DNA from: Rhynochetos jubatus
Lineage: Eukaryota; Chordata; Aves; Eurypygiformes; Rhynochetidae
DNA: 64,000 bases
Reading direction: 5' to 3'
NCBI GenBank assembly: GCA_027574665.1
Contig: CM050654.1
Coordinates: 22,574,222-22,638,221, forward strand
Position 1 is the first letter of the stretch; each line of letters starts with the position of its first letter. The position numbers and the translations under genes were made by a program. A model generated the notes under the pieces. That model was not told the DNA's origin, searched no databases, and saw nothing but the letters and a program-made list of their open reading frames with translations. This document shows positions 28,706 through 41,545 of the stretch, piece by piece.

Positions 28706-31019
28706 TTGTATCGGTGTGGTGCACCCAGCCGTTCCTGGAACACGTGGCTCCAAATCTCCGGGAAAGCACGAGCCCGTTAGCACTGGAAAGCTTTTCTGTT
28801 TGCAGATTTTAATTGGAGGAAACTAAGCGAAGTACATGCTGAGCAGCAGCAAATGGGGGGGAAAGTTCTGTGAAAACACAATGTGTGACTTACGCAGCCC
28901 TTTGTGTGAACAGTTGGAACATGTTTGCTTGAATTTTTCACAGTTCATTTCTCTGCAGGATGGACACTGGTAATGTGTATCCCTCGTTAAGTGTTGCCTG
29001 TACAAGGGATAGGAAGAATACACAAGTAATTGGTCTTTGCAGAACTCTCGCTCATTAAAGCTGCACATTTCACTGTGAAATAGAGCCTGGCTGCCGTGCT
29101 GCCGCTCATACCTCGCACAACACGTTTCCAGTCATGGCAAACAGAACGGGCATCCGTACACCAACAGTGCCGCTGAGCTCTAGGCTCATTTTTAAAGCGG
29201 CAGTGTTCTCAAAGGACTGAAAACCGGTTGTTTCCTTCACACGAGAGACCATGTTAATCCACGGCACAGTGCAGATGGAGCTCAGACGGAGTCATCGCCT
29301 TCAGTAGCCCATTCTTGCCTACAGCTTACACGATGCATCCCTAGGCACCTCTGCCAGAAGGAGCCGGAGCGCAGCCTGCTGCAGCCCCCTTCTTGCTCCA
29401 GACTGGCAGAAATGAGAGCTGCTTCCCACGGCTGACCAAGGCTGGGAACAGATCACTATGGGTATTATCCTGAAGCGTTAAGTGAAGCTCTCGGGGTAAC
29501 AGCCAAGGGGAAACAGAGATTCTGCCAGATAGCAGGATTTTAAGAGTATACAGCAAATAATGTATTACCACATCAGATTTATCAATATTCATAGTAATAA
29601 CCACAGCAGAGGAAAAGCTCATGTTCACTTGTGAGGCGGCACCTAAGAAACTTTTTTGCACAAGAGATTAAATGGATCCCAAAAGTCTGGTGATACCATC
29701 ATCTGATATTATCAGAGCAGCAAGAGGACAACTTCCGTTCTTCAGCAGGCTCTGAAACTCAGTCATATTTCTAGGTATCTCCCAGGTTTCGGTGAGAGGC
29801 AGTTCAGGTGATGTTCTCATCGTGCCTGGAAGCACTGACGATCCTGCTTCATCCAGGAGGCAATCAACGACTGACATACGAGCCTTCTCTTTTCCTACCT
29901 GTGATGTCTGGCAACCTATACAAGTCCGAGACACTAAAGACTTTCCTAGCTCTAGTAACCACCACAGAAAAGAAGCCAAAACAGGTCTTGAAATACTATG
30001 TTTAATAACTCGTTTAAACTAACAGAGGGGATGTGCTTCCTCGACTGCCTTTTCCCCCCTCCTTTTCTATACAAAGCACTGCAAAATGCTTCTGTAATGC
30101 ACCTAGTACATCCAAGCCACTTGAGATAATACATGAAATAAAACTATTTGCTGTATTTTAGTATGTGGAATTGTGAGGAAAACTAGTGATTTGTACAAAA
30201 TGGTCGGAATATGTATTCAATTATTTTTTTAATCAATGCTTTGTCATGTTTCGATACTATAAACCCAAGGTTTGGCCTTCACATGATCCAATGAGTTCTT
30301 AGTGCAAAGCAACCCCCTTTAAAATGCTATCTGCTCATATAAAGTTTTAACTTACTGCTATTTTCTTGGTTTATGTTATTTTCCAAGACACACAAAACCA
30401 GAGACTATCCAAAACTTCATATATTCTTGGTAATACTGTAGAGCCAAGAATCACGTTGATGACCCGCTGAAGGGGGGATAAAATGCTTACAGCTGCTTTA
30501 CACCTACATCTTAGAGCAAATATTGCTTAACGGGTATCAGATGTGGTTAAGCAAATGTTTGCCGGGGAAGAAAAAGCCACCAAAGCAAACACTTTCTAAA
30601 CCACTGTTAATGGAGGCCTAGGTACTGGGCCTCACCTTCTGGTACATTATGCTTAGTTAACTGAACAATAACATTAATTTCCACATCAGTGTTCTCGCTG
30701 GCGCTGGCCCAGCTCCGGGGATTAACTGGCCATTTAGTAAGGTCACGAGCAGAGAGCGTATGCAACAGCTGACCGCTATTTTCTCTGGTATGAGTGCGTT
30801 CCAAATGGAGCACTGAAAAGATACACCCCAATTTCAGACTCGGCAAAGAAGAATCTTTCAAGAAGCTCGCTCTTTCTTTCTTTCCTTCCCTGCGTCGTTC
30901 ATTAAACGGCAACTCAGGAGTGCCACAACACTCAGGACCGCCACAACACTCAGGACTGAGTTACCCCGGGTACGTTCCGTGAATAAACCGGACCTCGGAC
31001 ACAAGTTCTAGCCCCAGAG
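28706..31019. other. Intergenic region upstream of G6PC2 and SPC25
   Basis: Spacer between divergent genes. It holds a short tandem repeat at 30912-30958. Open frames at 29668-29979 (-) and 29792-30022 (+) overlap each other and match nothing I know. No recognised transposon. Confidence 0.55.
30912..30958. repeat. 18-bp tandem repeat, about 2.6 copies
   Basis: Two near-identical 18-base units (ACTCAGGAGTGCCACAAC and ACTCAGGACCGCCACAAC) followed by a partial third, next to the CpG island. Confidence 0.8.
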
Positions 31020-31342
31020 AAGCGTAAAGGAGCCGGCTGCTCCCCCGGCCCAGCCTGGTTCCGCCCAGCACGGCACAGCAAACCGCGCCAGGCTTCCCAG
31101 GGCGGCCCGCGGGCCCGCTCCGCCCGGGGCCGCCCCCTCCGCGGGCGAGTGCGTTAGGGCTACAGCAGGCATTTCCCAGGGGAAGGAGAGGGACTCGGCT
31201 GCCTCTCACTCGCAGCACCGGCACCCACCGGCCCTGCCCGTCACGGCAGCCCCGTCTCCCCCCCACCCCGAGGGAATTACCTCAGCGACGGCAGCTCCCA
31301 GCACGCTCTGCGGCCCCGGTCAGGACAGGAAGCACGGCTGAG

Positions 31343-31414
31343 CCAATCAACGGTGCGCTTGTTGCGGGGCGGCGGGCGGCCGTTGGGGAGGCGGGAAGGC
31401 GCCGGCGGTTCAAA
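31343..31414 (+). promoter_or_regulatory. CCAAT box, E2F-like and CHR-like motifs in the SPC25 CpG island
   Basis: CCAAT at 31343-31347 (NF-Y type), GGCGGGAA at 31390-31397 (E2F/CDE type) and TTCAAA at 31409-31414 (reverse of the CHR TTTGAA). This set is typical of promoters of mitotic genes controlled by NF-Y and the DREAM/MuvB complex. Motifs are seen; function is inferred. Confidence 0.45.
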
Positions 31415-31509
31415 GCTGGTGGGTACGAAGGGCCCCGCTCCGCCGGGCAGAGCTGCCTGCGGGGCTCGGCAGGCACCGCGGCGCTGGGGCACGGGGCGGC
31501 CGCTGCCTT

Positions 31510-31523
31510 GGGGGGGGGGGGGG
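31510..31523 (+). repeat. G14 homopolymer in the CpG island
   Basis: Fourteen consecutive G followed by CGGGCCG, a possible G-quadruplex site. Such runs are also prone to sequencing length error. Confidence 0.85.
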
Positions 31524-31904
31524 CGGGCCGCAGCAGCGCAGCCGCCGCCGTAACAGCTCGTCGGGCGGAGAAGGGGAAGCTGCCCTCGGCTCGGTGCGAG
31601 CCCCGCGGGAGCGCGGCCAAGGGGTGGGAGCGCCAGGGGTGGCGGTGCGGCCGGGGGCTGCCGGCACCGCGGCGGTGCCCAGCGCAGCGCCGGGACGCGT
31701 CCTCGCGCGGACACCTCCCCGCTGGCGGAGCAGCGGCAGAAGCGGCGCTCCCGCCGTTGGCGCTTGCGGTAGTTAACAAACGCCTTGGGGAAGAGGCTCT
31801 AGTAACAGGCCAAGGGGACAGAAACTGCCCCGAAGGTTGCGCGCTGCCGCTGTCCGGCGTGTCTTCCCGCTGTATTTACGCACCGAAGTGTCTGTTGTAG
31901 CACT

Positions 31905-32058
31905 ATGGCTAATACAAAGACAGAAGATGAAATCACGCTCTTTGAAAAAGAAATGAAAGAGTTTTGGACCAAATTAAAACGCATTTATGGCACCGACCAG
32001 ATCAATCAGACTTTAGCGCTGAGAGATTCCTGCAAGGACTCCATAAAAGCACTTTCAG
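31905..32058 (+). CDS. SPC25: SPC25 first coding exon
   Basis: Start codon at 31905. Encodes [20 protein letters not shown] to [11 protein letters not shown] and one base of the next codon. Donor TCAG|GTAAAA. Confidence 0.94.
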
Positions 32059-34647
32059 GTAAAAAGGCTCAATGCTCCCATCACCTCTGCTTTGTCCAGG
32101 TTATCAAACTTCTTCAGATAACTGAAATCACTTTCCATCACAGAGAAATGGTCCAAGAAGCTGAAAGAAGGGGACCTGATGGTCGATAAAATCCAGGAGT
32201 ATAGCAGCGGTACGGTATGGTGGTGTTTTTATTGTGCCTAACGTTTCTAAAACTGACTGAATACAGCTGAGTAAGATGTTAAACTTCCCATAGCAACATC
32301 AGAATGAAGACAGAATTAAAACCAAGCATGTTTGGTTAGAGCATGTAAACTGCAAGTCAAAAACAATTGTTGGAAAACATCATTGATGATGCAAAAAGGT
32401 AAAGATCGGGTAGAAGTTGTCTGTATCTGTCAAATTGTTTGTGGACAGTATGCACCATCCTCGTGCTTTGAAGATGTATAATGCTGCTGGTGCCAGAAGC
32501 AAACTGCATCTGATGGAAGTATCAGAGGAGCTCCCTACTCTGTGGCTTCTGTTTTGAATAACTGTCACTTTAAACTTGGATTTGATGCTGTCAGTACAGT
32601 TAGTTATGCTGACTTTTCTCTTCAGCTGAGATAGCAGGCATTTCACCAGGCCTTATTCAAATGAGTCATCTCAAACCATACTATATAGGTAAGTACTAAA
32701 TAGCGGGGACCTAATTAATCAACTACGTATGTTCCTATTTTCTTGCCTCCTTTCAGAGATTCTCCGGCAGAACCAACGCATATCAGAAAGTCAAGAGCAT
32801 TTGACAGAAGTAAAATCTGACCTAAAGCACGAAGAAGAGCAAGAGAAGGACCTGACTGACAGCATCCAGGAGCTTAAAGAAGAGTTGATGAAGAAAAAGG
32901 AGAGTAAGTAAGCAAAGGATAGTAAAAAAATGTTCTTAATTAGAGGAATTGTTTTTAACGCTTTCTCTTGATGCGCTGTTCTACTGCTCTGGATGTGCTT
33001 GCTTTACCTTTACTTCGATATTTATGGTGGCTTTTAAATTTCCAGTAATATCCTCTAAAAACAAGGCCACTAAGGAGAGACTGGAACAACTATGCAAGTC
33101 TAAAGTATTGTTTGAAGAGCGGCTTGGGCTGGAGATACGCAGAATTCACAGTAAGTTTCTGTAGCTTCCGTAGTTTCCACTACGTATCCAAGTGATACAG
33201 CCTAGCTGATGTTGGATTGTGCAGTGAAGCACACGCTAGCTTACTCAGCTGAAGAACTGTTTCAGCCCAGGTGTTACCATTGTCTCTCAAATGGTAAAAT
33301 ATGGTATGTTAAAATGCATTTGGCTTTCAAAGAGACCAGTGTTGCTTAATTTCTAAGTGTCTAATAATATTAATTGAAACTGTAGCTTAATATTGAGATT
33401 TTTAGTCATCATTGTAACCCTTCAGCAGAGGTTAATGGTGTTAATTCTGTGTTTGCTTTAGATGAACAACTGCAGTTTATATTCAGACACATTGACCACA
33501 AAGATCCCGACAAGCCGTTCACGTTTACCCTTTCCATCAATGAACAGGGAGATTATGAAGGTATGGGAGTTTTGAATGCTTAAGCAAGAAGACAGAATCT
33601 GATGCCCCTATTTGAAAAAGGGGGAGAGGACTAAAATGCAGTTTAGTTGGAACTTTTATTCTCCCATTTCTGAATGAAAAATCTTGCAATGGCAATGTAT
33701 TTTTTCAGTGAAGTTTCTGTTGTTAATTTATATGAAAATACAACTTCACTCCCCTCCATTTGTGGAGTTGCTGTTTACTTTGTATCAAGCAAAGCAGGAG
33801 AGAGATGCTGCAGTTTGTAGTTCATTGCTTCTTCCCTTTATGTCAGTGAGTATTTCTGCCGTTTGAGAAGCCTAGAGGGCAGAAAAAAATGGGACATCCT
33901 GCTACTGTGGGGAGCCCTTACAGTTGTGTGACACACGGGAAAGATTTCAGCTTGAAATCCAGCATTCCGCTTCCACAAGGCCTGAGCCTCTCAGATCTTA
34001 AAGCTGCTTTGCAATACGACTCTTCTTCAGTTACAGTGAACAGCAGCAGCAACTGGAGTACTGTGATTAGTACCTTCTAGACGGTGCTGCTGCTGCTCCG
34101 CTGTGCCTCTGGGTACGGACTGAATAATTTCCGTTTTTACTAATTCAGATTGAAACTGTGCGGAAGCTAAAAGTTTATCACATGCTGGGCTACATCAGTT
34201 TTCAGCCTGCTGGCCTGCAGAGCAACAGAACTGTTCAGGCACGTGTTTCAGTTTTTGAGCAGGCTATGGATTCCTGGAAGTGCTATTAACAGTTCAAGCA
34301 GGCCCACAGCACTGGGTGGGAAGTCTGGAAGTAAACAAATGTGTATTCTTTGAGGCTCTGCCTTTGCTGACAGAAAATTACTTAAAAGGTTATTCAAAAG
34401 TCATGCTGGACAAAGCTAAAACATACAAAGGTAACAAACTAATTTGTATTTCATAAGCATGGAAAAACACTTCTTGAATTTTTTTTATAATTGTCTAATC
34501 TTTTGGAAATCTGTCATTCCAGTGACTTCATGTACTCCTCCTCTGGACTGCATCACAGAGTTCCAGCTCAAAGTGAGAGAAACTAACAATTTTTCTGCAT
34601 TTATTGCCAACATCAGAAAAGCTTTCACTGCCTTATCTTACAAATAG
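31905..34647 (+). CDS. SPC25: SPC25, NDC80 kinetochore complex component (complete)
   Basis: Subunit of the NDC80 complex; pairs with SPC24 to anchor NDC80 to the inner kinetochore during mitosis. Six exons (31905-32058, 32144-32209, 32757-32903, 33046-33150, 33462-33560, 34523-34647) join in frame to 231 codons plus TAG; human SPC25 has 224. All internal introns are phase 1. The N-terminal half (about residues 40-150) is charged and coiled-coil-like (for example [20 protein letters not shown]). The C-terminal globular RWD-like domain includes [28 protein letters not shown] and the hallmark end [20 protein letters not shown], close to human KTNNFSAFLANVRKAFTATV. The ATG at 31905 gives [20 protein letters not shown], parallel to human MVEDELALFDKSINEF. 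An upstream acceptor TTGTAG ending at 31900 suggests a non-coding first exon. Convergent with CERS6. Confidence 0.96.
32144..32209 (+). CDS. SPC25: SPC25 second coding exon
   Basis: 66 bases encoding [20 protein letters not shown] and SS. The donor GTACGG is weak. A second GT at 32215 would break the frame, so 32209 is preferred. Confidence 0.9.
32757..32903 (+). CDS. SPC25: SPC25 third coding exon (coiled coil)
   Basis: 147 bases, acceptor CTTTCAG|AG, donor GAGA|GTAAGT. Encodes [20 protein letters not shown] and a Glu/Lys-rich coiled-coil stretch. Confidence 0.95.
33046..33150 (+). CDS. SPC25: SPC25 fourth coding exon
   Basis: 105 bases encoding [20 protein letters not shown] and [15 protein letters not shown], the end of the coiled coil and entry to the globular domain. 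Confidence 0.95.
33462..33560 (+). CDS. SPC25: SPC25 fifth coding exon
   Basis: 99 bases encoding [20 protein letters not shown] and [13 protein letters not shown], the core of the globular domain. Human has [20 protein letters not shown] here. Confidence 0.96.
34523..34647 (+). CDS. SPC25: SPC25 last coding exon
   Basis: 125 bases ending in TAG. Encodes [20 protein letters not shown] and [21 protein letters not shown]. Confidence 0.96.
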
Positions 34648-34751
34648 TCTGCATATAACTAACTTATACCTTTCTAGCTGTAGAGCACTTTTTTCCTTTC
34701 CTTCCTGTATTGTGAAAGTATGTATTAATCCATGTCTTACTCTAATTTCTG

Positions 34752-34757
34752 AATAAA
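34752..34757 (+). terminator. SPC25 polyadenylation signal (AATAAA)
   Basis: Canonical hexamer about 105 bases after the stop codon, giving a short 3' UTR. A second good candidate at 36476-36481, followed by GT-rich DNA, could serve a longer form. Confidence 0.6.
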
Positions 34758-37700
34758 AAGAAATAATAACAGTATTCTAGTCCACTGTCATCTAGAGGCA
34801 TTTGCGATCATTCTTTGAACAGCAGCATAATCAACGGCTTACTTAACTGAATGTCTCCAGACATGTACATTTTGATCCAGTACCAAGCAGCTTAATGATC
34901 TCTATTTAGCTACCCCAGGAAGATATTAAAGTGCTTTCTGTAATTTATGTCTCTCTTCCAAAAGCACAGAAGAGTCTTTCAGGTTTGTTATGTGGTTGGA
35001 GAGATTTGATCATCTTCACAGGAGAAAAAAATTGAAACACAGCCTGAGTAACAAAGACAATTGCTCAGACCTCATGCCGTTTTCTTTTCATGTTCATCCC
35101 AGGTATATGTGGTTGGGTGATTGCTTCTAACAAAACTACTTTGCCAAGATTGCCATGCACAGAACAAAATATATGACAACCACTGCATTGGAATTTAGGT
35201 TCCTTGGAATTATTTGTTAGAAAAGATGATGCATCTGGTTGTAAATGTTCTGTGCATATGCCTAAAGCAAGAAGTACAGTTTGAAACGTTTATTGCATGT
35301 AATTTAAACCTTCACAGCTCCTTCTGGAGTTTGAATAATGAAGCTGCCTATCTATTTGCCAAGACAAATCAGACGCAGATCGTACCTCCTCTAAACCAGA
35401 GCCAGGCATTCCAACAGCAGGTAAAAGCAAGGAAAGTGTATACAATAGATTCGTTTGCTTATTATACAATACGAAATAAAACTGGCTTGTGACATCCCTA
35501 AAACAGCCTTTATGCTTACTGAAGCTCTGTCTTAAAATCTTAAAACCTTTGTGCCTTTATCAAATGCACTTAGTGCTCACAGAATTTCTCACACCTGGAT
35601 CTGTGGCAATTTGGAATTTGTTATGAAGCTGCACAAGACAGTGATATCCTATAATAGTATGGACAACTAGGATATTACTATGTGCTGACCCTATCGACAC
35701 AAGTACTGGGACAGCATGCAAATACAGACTGAAATGTCCCAAAGGGAAAGCTGAGCGCCAAAGGATTATGTAGCTTAGGGACTATGACACAACCAACCAG
35801 CCCCCTCCAGTTGGTCCTAGTGCTGTCTGGTAGCAGGATCAGGTTTATCTTAAGGCAGAAATAGATTTTAGTGAAGGTCAATAAAGGCTTTTCTGTTTTC
35901 ATAAACCAGTTTGCCCAACCCTGAACGTTACTTTCCCCTTCAAACTGCTGACCTGTACTTAGCTACCAGGGGTCAAGCCTGAATCGCGTGGGCCATCAGC
36001 TAATGCTGACCATACAGAAAACTGCTGATGTACTGTACTCAGCACCTCATCATATTTATCCCATACTATAATGTGAAAATCTGGAACAAAGGTATTGAAT
36101 TTATTAGATATTGGAAGTACACTGTGAATTTAAGGACAAACTAATATTAAACATTAATAACAAGTACTGTGTACATTTAATCATAATTCTTGTTTGTATG
36201 CTAGATAGAGATCAGATTTTAAAAGTAATTAACTGAACTACTCTAAGAGTCCTTCTGGCTAACAGAACAGTTTTACTACACACCTACTCAACCGAGAGTG
36301 GAGGTGGTTAAGCTGAGTTTGTTGACATTTTTCATAAACCTTCTTGGATGTTGTCAGACATATTTTGAAAAGCAAACAAACAAATATTGGCTACACTTGT
36401 GAAAATTGAAAGACATGGAAGTTATGTTGTGCTTCTGTCATATTCCATTTGTGTTACTGTCTTCTCTAATGTTTCAATAAACTTTGTGAATTTATTCAGT
36501 ACCTTGAAATTGTCTAAATTAGTCCTGTCATTATAATACTAAGTATTATAATCACTGAACTCATTTGTGAGTGATTTATAACTTTAAAAGCCCTGCCAAA
36601 CCCAAAATAACAAACATATGCAGACAGAAATCACTTAGTCCCACAGGCAGATTACAGTACATTTTTCAACTGTATGAATGAACTACCCTAAATAATTATG
36701 GCAATACTCTTACCTTTTTGAAAGCAATGGTTGCAATCCAATTACATCAGGCTTTACTGCTGAATAGGATTGTATGCCTGAAAGGTTGCAGGGAATGGCT
36801 CTGATTGATTGCCAGTGAGACTCCATTCTTTTTGTCCTTCTTATTATTCCCAATTACACACAAGGAACCCTTCAGAATCTTGACCTTACAGACAAGTTGT
36901 TCCAGCAGCAGAGGTAATGAAGCCTGATTTCCTACAGATCTGTGGTTTATGTCATTAAACGGTGCCATTCTCTTCACTGCAATATCCCAGCTCTTTTTCA
37001 GTCTCCCCCATGGATGAGAGCCAGCACCACTCCTGAGTTATGCCTCTGCTGGGCTGCTGCTAAAGCCGCAGGACAAGTTTCACTCTGCTTACCCTTCCCT
37101 CAATGCAGTGCAGATTTGTGGTTCTCTCCTTTACCTGGTTGCTGATTTTTAGTACACTCTAACAGTGACAGCTGCAACACCACCTCCTTTTCAAATCTGG
37201 GCTAACTGGGCAACGGGTTCAAAAGTTGTTAGGGAGACTGGCAGGCTACGCTAAAAATAGTGTTTAATCATGCCACTGTGGTTTTCATATGACCTTATAT
37301 ATATTTTAAAGGGGCTATGGACTGAAATGATGAATTGAAAGAAGATACAATTAGTGTTGATTTGATTTCCTTCCTGCTCAGTCACAGCATGTTGAAAAAT
37401 GCTAATTGCTATTGACTCACCTGTTTCATGACTGATGGATTAACTCTCTGCATGGAGACATGCTGTTTCACTGACTTGCCTCAACAAATTCTTTTGCACT
37501 GGCTACTGGATCATGGGCTCATTTCTTCACTGTCAAGTATCTTGGACACCAGAGCTTCAGATGCAGTAACTGGCTTGGCACAGAAACAGGTCTGTTGAAC
37601 AAACACCAACTATACATCATTATTGTTTCGATTCAGAAGCATGCTATGCTTACTTTACAGTGATGGCAATTATCATGAAGGATTCCAGGCACAGCATACA

Positions 37701-40700
37701 TTAACTTTTTGGCTAAGCGAGGAGTAGGTAGAAGCAATAGAGGGCTGCCCTCGTGGGTGGTGTACTAGCTGTTAAAAGTTAAATACATTCAAGTAAATGC
37801 GTACCTTGAAGGTTAAAAATAAAAACAGGCAAATAACTAATACTTAACTTTCCAAATGAAGCTAATGAGATAAACTCGCCCATCTAGCTACATGTCTGAC
37901 ACATCCCATTAATGAAAAGACAATGCAGCAAACTGGTATTTCTTTTAACATCAGTCATGAGTATCAGCATGACTTTACTGGCCTGTGTTTTCCTACGCTT
38001 TGTGCAAAGGCAGACAAGTCATCTGATAAAATCTTGTTTCTAAAGGAAAGAGGGAAAACCTCTTCTGACATGCAATCCTCACCGCTGTCATCTGCATCTC
38101 TGCAGCAATTAGCTGTCATTTTAGGCTCCAGCCTTCTGTAAGGTTAATCCATAATTCTGAAAGTCTTCTTGGGACTGCGTTAGAGAGGGACCATCTTTAC
38201 TCTGCTAATGTCATTGCAATGAATCAAAATACCATATTTACAGTCAATGTTCATGCAATTTACATGAGAAATGGGTTTACTTTCCTCAGCTGGGGCTGCT
38301 GAAGCTTCCCTCCACTATCATTTCTTGACTATATTGTTTGGTGCAGAACAAGCATTAAAAGTTTGCATCCAATCTTGCTTTTGATTGTGCATCAATCCTC
38401 TCCATATGGCAGCTGTTACTGTTAGCCATCAGTTTTTTTCCTCATCCAAATAATATAGTTAGAATTGTACAGTACTTACCTGTTGAACCTTATAGATGAG
38501 TTCTTATATAAGAATTCTCCCATGCCAAAAAGCTCAGTTTGTGCTGGAGACCTGGACTAGTTGCAAGAGCAGCACAGACTCTTGCAGCTTAACTATGAGC
38601 AATCTCAATGGTTCACATGCTCTTTGACAAAAATTCATTTCTTTGAAAAAATGGACTCAATTAGTAGGAAATTGCTACAAAAGGGGAGCAGCTATTTAAA
38701 GAACACGGAATGAGGAAGCTGCTTCTAGTCTGGACAGCAGTCACGGCTGCTTTTTATATCCACCTGGTCCAGGGGGTAGGTACCACAACTCAGATCATTA
38801 CTTCCTCAATGTTGCTGAAGTACCAGATGTTTGGACCTACATTTTAAGCCACCTAGACAACTAATGTGTAAATCCTTCTCCAGAGCTGGCATATGGATTA
38901 GGCTGTCCCATAAAATAATGGCTATAGGCACTGATCACACTTGGAGATTGTTCAGTGAGAAACGGCATATAAAAATGAGGTATAGTAACATCCAAATGCT
39001 TTGGCTGAATTAAGTTTAAACACAAATTAGATGAGAGGCATCACAAATATAACTAAAATAACAAGCCTTTAGGGTAGGAAGCAGCTACTTCAAAGATACC
39101 TCAAAACAGCAACAGTAATTAAAGTTACTACTACTGAGAATTGAAAGGGGAGGTTATCTTTAAAGCAAACCCAGAAACAGGACAGAAAGTTGCTAGTTAG
39201 GTTAATGCAGAAGGGAGACGATGCAATTTTAATTAAAGAAGGACCAGAGTCCACCTCTGAATTTCAGGATTATTTTTTCATGTGGAGAGATTGCAAAAAG
39301 TTGCCTAGATATGGCAAGAAATGCTACTGTTGTGCAGTTGTATGGGAGCCTTACTCAGTCCTATTTTGGAATGAGCAAAAACTAAGCTGCACAGTATTTT
39401 CTAAGGAGAGGACCTTACACTTGGAAGTGTTTTAAAAATACCAGAGGTACAATGGTGTTTTTCAGATGGTTAAGAGAGAATATTAATTTGGGAATGTAAA
39501 TACATGTTGCCAACAAAGTAGCTTTAAAAAGTATGGTATCTTTTCATCTAATTAGTGAACTATAGCACTTGCATTACAACTCGGTCATGCTGCTGTTACA
39601 GATTTAACTACAATACTCAACCAGCTTGTAATACTTGATTTTATATTGCACTTTCCAGTGACTAAAAGCTAATGGTTGTGTCACATCTAAACAATTACAT
39701 TTGAAACTCAGAACCTTACAAACATGTAAGTGTTGCATACAAGCCTGCATTTAAGCAATCCCTTTAGAAGAATGGCTAAAGCCTTTGCAGGCTCAGGGGT
39801 GCAAGAAGATAGACAGGTGTAAAACACTTTTTTCGAGCATATTTCATTCTAGAGTGATAAAGACACATTCCAAGGTACAAGACAGAAGGCATGTGAGCCT
39901 TACCCTTGCTCCTTGCTCCACTGTATGGTGGAGAGGCCTCCCGTGGTCACTGTTGTCTTCTACTGGCAGAGCTCTGTAGAGTTAGGCCTGCCATGGCACA
40001 TGCCTTAAGTATACCATAATTGCCTAGTTAATACATAGCTACTGTTTTATTAATTTGTCTTGCACAAATAGGTTTTAGGTTACTGGAATTAACTTTTCAA
40101 AGAGTTGCAATCTCTGGGTTCTACAGTCCAGGGAGAAGGGCAATCACTGGTACAAAGTCGGGATATGTAAGTTCACCCAGTGTGCATTCCTGCTTCATAC
40201 TTATTACACCTACCAATATCTATTTGGTATCTATCTCTTATACTTTTTAATACTGTGCTCATATATTAAAACTCTCAAGAATGCTAACTCTATGAGAAAC
40301 AGCCTATGATGACCATATGACATCCTGGACTCCTCTATACCTGAGCACAAATTGGCATCCTGCTCTGTGATACCCACTTAAGAAGGTAATCCACTGACAA
40401 GGCTAGGCAGTGTAAACTCTGTCAAGGGGCAGGACCAGCATCCTGCAGAGCAGGGCACAAAGAGGACCCCAAACCCAGCATAAATTAGGGAAACAGCAAC
40501 TCTCCACCCACACTAGCGGAGCCATGATTAATGGCATGGAGTGGGAATCCCTCCACACAAGCACCCAGCCTCTGTCCATCACAGCATGATGAGCTGCTGA
40601 GTCACGCGGCAAGTTGCCTATCCGGCACAGTTACATATTTGGATTTCTTCCACTCACCTTCTGTACCGCAGGAGGCTGTGGCACCAGCTTTTAGCTCTTC

Positions 40701-41334
40701 TAAAGTAGCACAGAACTCCTGTCTTCTTCTAAGAACTATCGTGTTTCTTGTACAGAGGGACCTTTACAGACTTAAAGGCAGTACATCAAAAAATGTATGC
40801 TCTTTTTCACATTATCCTGAGCCATTTTCTGTACACAGTGGCTCCGCTTTGTGCTGTGTAAGTTGAGGGGTATATGTGGAACAGGAAGCAAAAAACATCA
40901 GACATAGAACTGAACAAATTCCCACATAATTAAATATCTTCTTAAATTTCTTCAATAAACAAGAAATTAAATGCCATACTAAATATACTACACGCTTCTC
41001 TCTGTGTATTATCACAGACACATATTAACTACAGCAATTAGTTCTTTAAACACAGTGCAAATCCCCAGGTTCACTTCTCTTCCGGAAGCAAACTTCAACT
41101 GATGTGTGGAGACTCCTATATAACCAGTATTTGTGTTATGAGAACTGTTGCCTCAGTTTTCTGCTGAAGTTGTAGAATATCTTCATGCATCCCATTTATC
41201 AGTACTTCCTCATCATCTTTTACTGCTGCACTGGAGCCTTCCTGACAATGGCATTTTGTAGGTGTTAACCTCAGTGAGCGTATGAAAGCAATTCCAGCTC
41301 AGTGCACTGCTACACATGGATAGCTCCTTAAATT

Positions 41335-41354
41335 AAAAAAAAAAAAAAAAAAAA
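41335..41354. repeat. Poly-A run (20 bases)
   Basis: Uninterrupted A20, with no recognisable retroposon body on either side. Confidence 0.9.
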
Positions 41355-41531
41355 GCTTTATCCTTTTAACAGCTCTGAAAAAACACAGAAACCCTATCAT
41401 AAATAAGCAAGCAGATTTGGTCTACTGTAATGGTTGAGGTCTGAAAGATGCAGCTTCCTTGGAATAAGTCAAGAGCTTATTCTCAGGAGAATCCCTGCAC
41501 AAGTGGCCTCTTCTCTCATTTCCACAAGTGG

Positions 41532-41545
41532 TTAGTAGGTGGCGC
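41532..41545 (+). promoter_or_regulatory. CTCF-like motif between SPC25 and CERS6
   Basis: TTAGTAGGTGGCGC matches the core AGTAGGTGGCGC exactly; only the two leading C are replaced. Motif only. Confidence 0.4.

Larger units (their letters stand above)
31020..31770. promoter_or_regulatory. SPC25: CpG island / SPC25 promoter region
   Basis: A sharp rise in G+C with dense CpG against the AT-rich flanks. It sits just upstream of the SPC25 start codon and probably holds its promoter and non-coding first exon. A splice donor such as CTG|GTGGGT near 31418 could join the acceptor TTGTAG at 31895-31900, four bases before the ATG. A run of 14 G lies at 31510-31523. Long open frames on both strands here follow from the base composition. 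Confidence 0.8.

Noticed and set aside
31277-31900. Long Arg/Pro/Ala-rich open frames on both strands (up to 165 codons)
   Set aside because: They lie in the CpG island, where stop codons are rare because of base composition. Residue content is low-complexity and no domain is recognisable.
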